A stretch of 64,000 bases of DNA, taken from assembly GCF_048569485.1 (NCBI RefSeq), contig NC_134364.1, positions 134,868,636-134,932,635 on the forward strand. Direction: 5' to 3'. The DNA comes from Anomaloglossus baeobatrachus (taxonomy: Eukaryota; Chordata; Amphibia; Anura; Aromobatidae). The notes beneath the pieces were generated by a model. It was not told the origin of the DNA and did not search any database. It saw only the letters and a program-made list of their open reading frames with translations. Shown here piece by piece: positions 59,040-64,000 of the stretch. Every line of letters begins with the position of its first letter. The stretch's first letter is position 1. A program made the position numbers and the translations under genes.

Positions 59040-59162
59040 GTAAGTTTTCCAATATAAGAGGTGCCATTTTATTTTAACATTCTTTTATCACATTAAAATA
59101 TGTACAGAAAGCACCACTTTCATGACACTTGTAATTACCGGCAATAGAAAATCTAGTGACTC

Positions 59163-60152
59163 CACTGAAAGCTGCCCCTGACTGACTTCCCATCCCCCTG
59201 AAAGCTGCTGCCTGACTGCTCTTTCCATCCATCTGAAAGCTGCCACCTGACTGCTCTTCCCATCCACCTGAAAGCTGCCACCTGACTGCTCTTCCCATCC
59301 ACCTGAAAGCTGCCACCTGACTGCTCTTCCCATCCCCCTGAAAGCTGCCGCCTGACTGCTCTTCTCATCCACCTGAAAGCTGCCACCTGACTGCTCTTCT
59401 CATCCACCTGAAAGCTGCCGCCTGACTGCTCTTTCCATCCACCTGAAAGCTGCCACCTGACTGCTTTTCCCATCCACCTGAAAGCTGCCGCCTGACTGCT
59501 CTTCCCATCCACCTGAAAGCTGCCGCCTGACTGCTCTTCTCATCCACCTGAAAGCTGCCGCCTGACTGCTCTTCTCATCCACCTGAAAGCTGCCGCCTGA
59601 CTGCTCTTCCCATCCACCTGAAAGCTGCCGCCTGACTGCTCTTCTCATCCACCTGAAAGCTGCCGCCTGACTGCTCTTCCCATCCACCTGAAAGCTGCCA
59701 CCTGACTGCTCTTCTCATCCCCGTGAAAGCTGCCACCTGACTGCTCTTCCCATCCACCTGAAAGCTGCCGCCAGACTGCTCTTCCCATCCACCTGAAAGC
59801 TGCCGCCTGACTGCTCTTCCCATCCACCTGAAAGCTGCCGCCTGACTGCTCTTCCCATCCACCTGAAAGCTGCCGCCTGACTGCTCTTCTCATCCCCGTG
59901 AAAGCTGCCACCTGACTGCTCTTCTCATCCCCCGTGAAAGCTGCCACCTGACTGCTCTTCCCATCCACCTGAAAGCTGCCGCCTGACTGCTCTTCTCATC
60001 CCCCTGAAAGCTGCCACCTGACTGCTCTTCCCATCCCCCTGAAAGCTGCCACCTGACTGCTCTTCTCATCCACCTGAAAGCTGCCGCCTGACTGCTCTTC
60101 TCATCCCCCTGAAAGCTGCCACCTGACTACTCTTCTCATCTACCTGAAAGCT
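59163..60152 (+). repeat. 35-bp minisatellite in intron 13
   Basis: About 28 copies of a 35-bp unit: CTGAAAGCTGCC(G/A)CC, then TGACTGCTCTTC, then (C/T)CATCC(A/C)C. Two variants alternate (ccatccacc and tcatccacc). Unlike most arrays here the C-rich strand is the + strand. Open frames of 60-119 residues on the minus strand (GGWEEQSGGSFQ-type) are repeat artefacts. Confidence 0.97.
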
Positions 60153-61196
60153 CTTTAAGCAGGGACTATGGGAGCGGTGAATTTTGTTTGGGAAGCTGTG
60201 CAGTAAGTAGTACTGCGAGGCTAACCAGTATCCCCTCTGAAAACCATGTGCCTGCTCTGTACAGGGTTCTGTAAGAGGCCTGGTGCCCTTACACCACAAG
60301 ATTAGAAACGTAGAATGGCAATCCAAGGACATGAGTAAGCAAATGAGAGAGGGAGTCTGCAGCACCGAGGAGAAGAAAGCACTGCTAGGAAATGTAGGTT
60401 AGCTATGTAAAAAAGGACTGCCAGTTCAACAGGGACAGATAGAGATGAAAATACAGGTAGAAGAAGGAGACTTTGTTAGCATAGTCTGAATATTAACAAT
60501 AAGTATGCATTTATTATGCTATGTGAAAAATATGGGGGGAAAAAACCTTTAAAGTAGGATTGTTTACCTCTCCACAACACACCCTGCTGTAACGCCCATG
60601 ATTGGTGCTAGCATTGGCTGCGGGGTCACCGAGGTACGGAGGCCTGTGCCGTCTTCAGCCTGTGTGTGAGGCACAGATCGAATACCCTGCAATGTAAGAG
60701 CACTGCTGGGTATTAGATCAGCTATCAGACCATGGAAAGATGACGTCCCATTCTGGGACTATGTAAAAAAAAAAAAAAAAAAAAGTCACAAAATAAAAAC
60801 AAAACAAAAAAAATATTATGCCATTAAATACATATATATTTATGTAAAAACAAAAATAAACAAAGTACACATTTGTTATCCCACATTCAGAATGACCCAC
60901 TCAATAAAACACTAGTTAACCCTTTCAATAAACACCACAAAAGAAACCACAAACTGCGTAATAAAACGCAATCAAACAGTTGTATGTAAATAAAACTGGT
61001 ATTGCTGAAAACATCGTCTGAGCCACATGACCGCGCTCCAGCAACCGCCAGCACAGGTAAGCGAGCATTACCGCTAATCACTGCTCTCACCGGGTCACAA
61101 AGAGGGCAGCGCTAAACCCAGAATGTCTCTCTAGCGGTGACGTTACGGAGTTAATAGGTTTAAATAGCCAGGGTGGAGACCTGAGCCTTAAAGGAA
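60153..61196 (+). other. Intron 13 segment with a dispersed repeat
   Basis: No gene recognised. About 60590-60780 looks like an interspersed repeat (GATTGGTGCTAGCATTGGCT near its start, a poly-A run of 19 at 60765-60783 at its end), which could be a SINE-like or MITE copy. The remainder to 61196 is AT-rich, with text resembling old repeats. Confidence 0.4.
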
Positions 61197-61935
61197 TTAA
61201 AGGCCAACCATGCCTCCAATATGGACTGTAAGAAGGAGAGCAACGCTGGCGCTGAGAAGGGCATTGGCGAAGTACTGGTACATCTGCAGTGTACATATTC
61301 GATGATAGAGCTTCAATGAGGATGGCTTCCGGGCCCTAGTCATAATCTGAATGACTGATTGAGACTGACCTGCAGCCCTCAAAATCCACGCAGATAAATT
61401 GAGGACTCTTAAATTCGGTTGTAAGAACGGACCCTGGGGCAAAAGGTCCAAACGGTGTGGAAAAGCCCATGGAACGTCAGGCACGAGATTGAAAGCATCC
61501 AAATACCAGGCCCTCTGAGGTCATTCTGGAGCAATGAGAAAGAGGTAGAGGTGCATATAGGTGTGGCAGAGAGAACTGAGACCAAGAGATTGCGAGATGG
61601 TCCCTGCATCTTGCCAAAGATTTCAGCACCTTGTGCTTCAGTCTGGATGTCAAGAAGTTGACTTCCGGAGTACCCCACCATCGACAACTTTTTGAACACT
61701 TCAGGGTAGAGAACCCACTCGCCTGTGGGTAGCTGTTGGTGTCTTAACGGCCTCCTCCCAATTGTCCACCCCTGGTATACGAACTTCTGAGATTAGTGAA
61801 CGCTTGTCTTCTGCACATTCCAAAATCTCTGCAACTTCCTTCATGGCTGATAATCTTCGTGTGCCTTTTGGTAGGTTGATATAGGCCATTACAGTAGCAT
61901 TGTCTGACTGAATCCTGATCATAACCCCTAGACTA
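61197..61935 (-). mobile_element. Degraded DIRS fragment
   Basis: On the minus strand an RNase H segment (IRIQSDNATVMAYINLPKGT, then EVRIPGVDNWE) is followed by text matching the region between RNase H and recombinase, then the start of the recombinase (LNLSAWILRAAGQSQSVIQI and ARKPSSLKLYHRI). It is an old, broken partial copy with several breaks, truncated at both ends. It is more diverged than either other DIRS copy in the window. Confidence 0.8.
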
Positions 61936-61937
61936 AA

Positions 61938-62100
61938 GGCCACTTTACACACCGTGACATCGCTAGCGTGCGTACCCGCCCCCGTCGTTGGTGCGTCACG
62001 GGCAAATCGCTGCCCGTGGCGCACAACATCGCTTACACCCGTCACATGGACTTACCTGCCCTGCGACGTCGCTGTGACCGGGGAACCGCCTCCTTTCTTT
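61938..62100. mobile_element. Partial MITE between two DIRS copies
   Basis: The left end GGCCACTTTACACACCGTGA is preceded by TAAA. Subterminal text (GGGCAAATCGCTGCCCGTG) resembles the MITE at 16372. The right part is missing and is replaced by DIRS text from about 62104, so the MITE was probably cut by that insertion. Confidence 0.65.
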
Positions 62101-62103
62101 GTC

Positions 62104-64000
62104 GCTCCATTGGGAGACCCAGACAATTGGGTGTATAGCTTCTGCCTCCGGAGGCCACACAAAGTAATTACACTTTAAAAAGTGTAACCCCTCCCCTCTG
62201 CTATACACCCTCCTGTGCATCACGGGCCCCTCAGTTTTTTGCTTTGTGTTGAAGGAGGCACACATTCTCGCAAGCTCCACGTTTTAGTCAGCAGCAGCTG
62301 CTGACTTTATCGGATGGAAGAAAAGAGGGCCCCTATGGGGCCCCCGGCATGCTCCCTTCTCACCCCACTCAGGTCGGCGGTGTTGTTAAGGTTGAGGTAC
62401 CCATTGCGGGTACACAGGCTGGAGCCACATGCCGCTTTCCTTCCCCATCCCTTAGGGGCTCTGGGGAAGTGGGATCCTATCCGGTCATCCAGACACTGGG
62501 ACCGGTCTCCCTCCGCAGCCCCTGGGGGAATCTGCCGGACAGGAGACGGAGTATCGTCAGGGACATGGCCCTGCATCCACAGGTACTCTGTGTCCCCGTT
62601 GGGACGGCGCATAAAGCACCTTGGGCCCGGACGCTGCAGCGACTGCGGCGGGGATATGGGTCCGGGACTACCGCGCCGACCGTGCACTGCCGGCCGGCCG
62701 CGGTTTTAACTTTAGTCCCCGGCTTTTGCGGCCTAGTATTGGATTCTCCCGCCCCCAGGCCTGCCAGTCAGGGAAAAGGGCGGGACGGTCGGTATGACGC
62801 CGACAGTGAGGGCTGGAGTACACTGAGCTGTCCTCCGCCCCCCTCACTACTCATGCTGGGGCACCAGATTCCCGCACTTTTGTGACTACGCCCACGCCTC
62901 CCTCCTCCTCAGAGAACGCCGTCAGCCATTTTTTCAGCACAGTCTGCGGTGGAGAACTTCTGGCTGCAGCTGAGGGAGACCCGGGGCTGGGAATCTGGTG
63001 GCCACACAAGCGGTTGGTAAGCCACACCGGTCTGCCGGTGCTGGACTCCCCAGAGTGCCGAACTGTATATATATATATCCTTTGTATATACATTGGCTGT
63101 TTCGGCTGTACTGTAACTTGGGGCTATATATATATCCCTCAGTGTTCACGGTGATCCCTTACTGATCTCTTGGAGGACAACAACATGTCGTCTGCAAAGA
63201 GCAAGGGTACCAGGGCACAGGCTTTTTTTGCAACCTGTACCTCATGTGCGGCTATGTTACCTGCAGGTTCCACCTACCCTCATTGTGTGCAATGCTCGGC
63301 CCCTGTGACACTCACTCAGCCGGAGCCTCACGCACTGGTGGGACCCCCGGCTCAGGTAGAGACACCGGTTCCCACTGTCCAGGTGACAGGGACAGAGTTT
63401 GCAGTTTTGGCTGACAAACTGTCTGAGTCGCTTTCACAGTCCATGGCTCAGTCTATGGACAAATGGTCTGCTAAGATACTAGAAGCCTTGCAGTCCAGAC
63501 CAACAACACAGATGCAAGGCACTGTGCGTTATTCGTCCCCAGGTCCCCCTCAGTTGGCGCAGCAATCTGCTCCTGAGGTGACACATAGGTCCCACGGTGA
63601 GGACTCCGACTCGGACCGCAGTCCCAGACCGGTGAAGCGGGCTCGCTGGGGACCTTCCTCCACTTCATCACGCTGCTCAGGGTCTCAGCATGAGGACTCT
63701 CTAGAGGATGAAGAGGAAAGCGCAGCTCAGGGCTCAGACCCTGACGGTGCTCTCAATCTAGATACACCTGAAGGGGACGCCATAGTAAATGACCTTATAG
63801 CGTCCATCAACCAGGTGCTAGAAATATCTCCTCCAACTCCAACTGTAGAGGAGGCGGCTTCACAGCAGGAGAAACACCAGTTTCGGTTTCCCAAACGTAC
63901 ACGGAGTGCCTTTGTCGATCACTCTAATTTCAGGGATGCTGTCCAGAAGCACAGAGCATACCCGGACAAGCGTTTTACTAAGCGTCTTAATGACACACGT
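62104..64000 (+). mobile_element. Second DIRS1-like element, left part only
   Basis: The left terminal text (CATTGGGAGACCCAGACAAT) parallels the left end of the 52529 element. It is followed by a leader of about 1 kb with shared blocks (TTTTAGTCAGCAGCAGCTGC, GGATGGAAGAAAAGAGG) and then a Gag-like frame. The two leaders are recognisable relatives but clearly diverged, so this is a different subfamily or an older copy. It runs off the window; completeness cannot be judged. Confidence 0.85.
63185..64000 (+). CDS. DIRS Gag-like frame, partial (272 codons seen)
   Basis: Starts MSSAKSKGTRAQAFFATCTS at 63185 and stays open to the window edge. It shares with the 53698 frame the MSS start, a LPAGS..PHCVQCS motif, an acidic region, an ALNLDTPEGDAIVNDLI block ([15 protein letters not shown] in the other) and a basic C-terminal start. 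The shared codon-level pattern supports a real retroelement frame. Confidence 0.8.
   Translation, partial: MSSAKSKGTRAQAFFATCTSCAAMLPAGSTYPHCVQCSAPVTLTQPEPHALVGPPAQVETPVPTVQVTGTEFAVLADKLSESLSQSMAQSMDKWSAKILEALQSRPTTQMQGTVRYSSPGPPQLAQQSAPEVTHRSHGEDSDSDRSPRPVKRARWGPSSTSSRCSGSQHEDSLEDEEESAAQGSDPDGALNLDTPEGDAIVNDLIASINQVLEISPPTPTVEEAASQQEKHQFRFPKRTRSAFVDHSNFRDAVQKHRAYPDKRFTKRLNDTR

Larger units (their letters stand above)
52529..58597 (+). mobile_element. DIRS1-like tyrosine-recombinase retroelement, looks whole
   Basis: A 6.07-kb element in the sense orientation in intron 12. It has inverted terminal repeats: the left end from TTCTTCAGCGCTCTATTGGG (52529) through about 52668 is mirrored by about 58420-58550. 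An internal complementary region at about 58180-58265 pairs with both outer ends. Its first part (CTCCCAATAGAGCGCTGAAG) complements the left end, and its second part (TTGTTACTTACCGTAAATTC) the right end. This terminal arrangement is diagnostic of DIRS. Three long frames (Gag-like, RT/RNase H, tyrosine recombinase) are open with no break seen, so it looks whole and young. No target duplication is expected for this class and none is seen. Confidence 0.93.

Noticed and set aside
59074-60365. Overlapping minus-strand GGWEEQSGGSFQ-type frames
   Set aside because: 35-bp array translations; the frame moves with each unit and several overlap.
62307-63154. Frames of 70-178 residues in the DIRS leader
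   Set aside because: They overlap on both strands in the non-coding leader; the equivalent leader of the other DIRS copy does not keep them.
1-64000. tRNA, rRNA or small nuclear RNA genes
   Set aside because: I looked for cloverleaf-like segments and conserved RNA cores and found none that I could support by eye; a covariance-model scan would decide.

Overview
The window reads as a vertebrate nuclear locus, most likely from an anuran amphibian with a large, repeat-rich genome. It carries one host gene, the 5' half of VPS39 (VAM6), on the + strand. VPS39 encodes the HOPS-complex subunit that binds Rab7 and supports late endosome-lysosome fusion. Thirteen coding exons run from the start codon at 9067 to 59039. 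They join in consistent phase with GT-AG borders and give 459 codons: the N-terminal CNH (beta-propeller) region and the start of the alpha-solenoid. The rest of the gene lies beyond the right edge; no exon 14 was recognised before 64000. The amphibian assignment is inference. It rests on abundant DIRS elements, a Gmr1-like Ty3/gypsy element, many Harbinger-type MITEs, and dispersed repeats that I recall from frog sequence.

Layout. 1-5640: a broken hAT transposon with a BED-finger transposase, itself hit by a retroposon-like insert and a MITE. 5640-7450: dispersed repeats, including a probable LTR-like block. 7450-8867: a G-rich minisatellite ending about 200 bp upstream of the VPS39 start. 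8868-9066: GC-rich promoter/5'UTR with an ETS site and a GC-box-like site. 9067-59039: VPS39 exons 1-13. Six of the twelve complete introns (1, 3, 5, 6, 9 and 11) carry a large tandem array; introns 10 and 12 carry smaller ones and intron 8 a very short one. Intron 13, incomplete here, also carries an array. Together the arrays cover about 20 kb, close to a third of the window.

Mobile elements in the introns: at least eight Harbinger-type MITEs (TWA target duplications), a foldback element with 235-bp arms, a Tc1 fragment, and an L2/CR1-group LINE fragment. Two larger elements look whole. One is a very young Gmr1-like LTR element (22794-30692) inserted inside a 30-bp minisatellite. The other is a DIRS1-like tyrosine-recombinase retroelement (about 52529-58597). 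A degraded DIRS piece, a MITE and a second, partial DIRS element are stacked at 61197-64000.

The most unusual features are regulatory oddities in the arrays. The first intron-1 array is built from copies of the exon-1 splice donor, giving about 37 perfect decoy donors directly downstream of the real one. A second intron-1 array repeats a TATA-like box and AATAAA/AGTAAA motifs about 48 times. Most long open frames in the window come from arrays whose units lack stop codons and are not genes.
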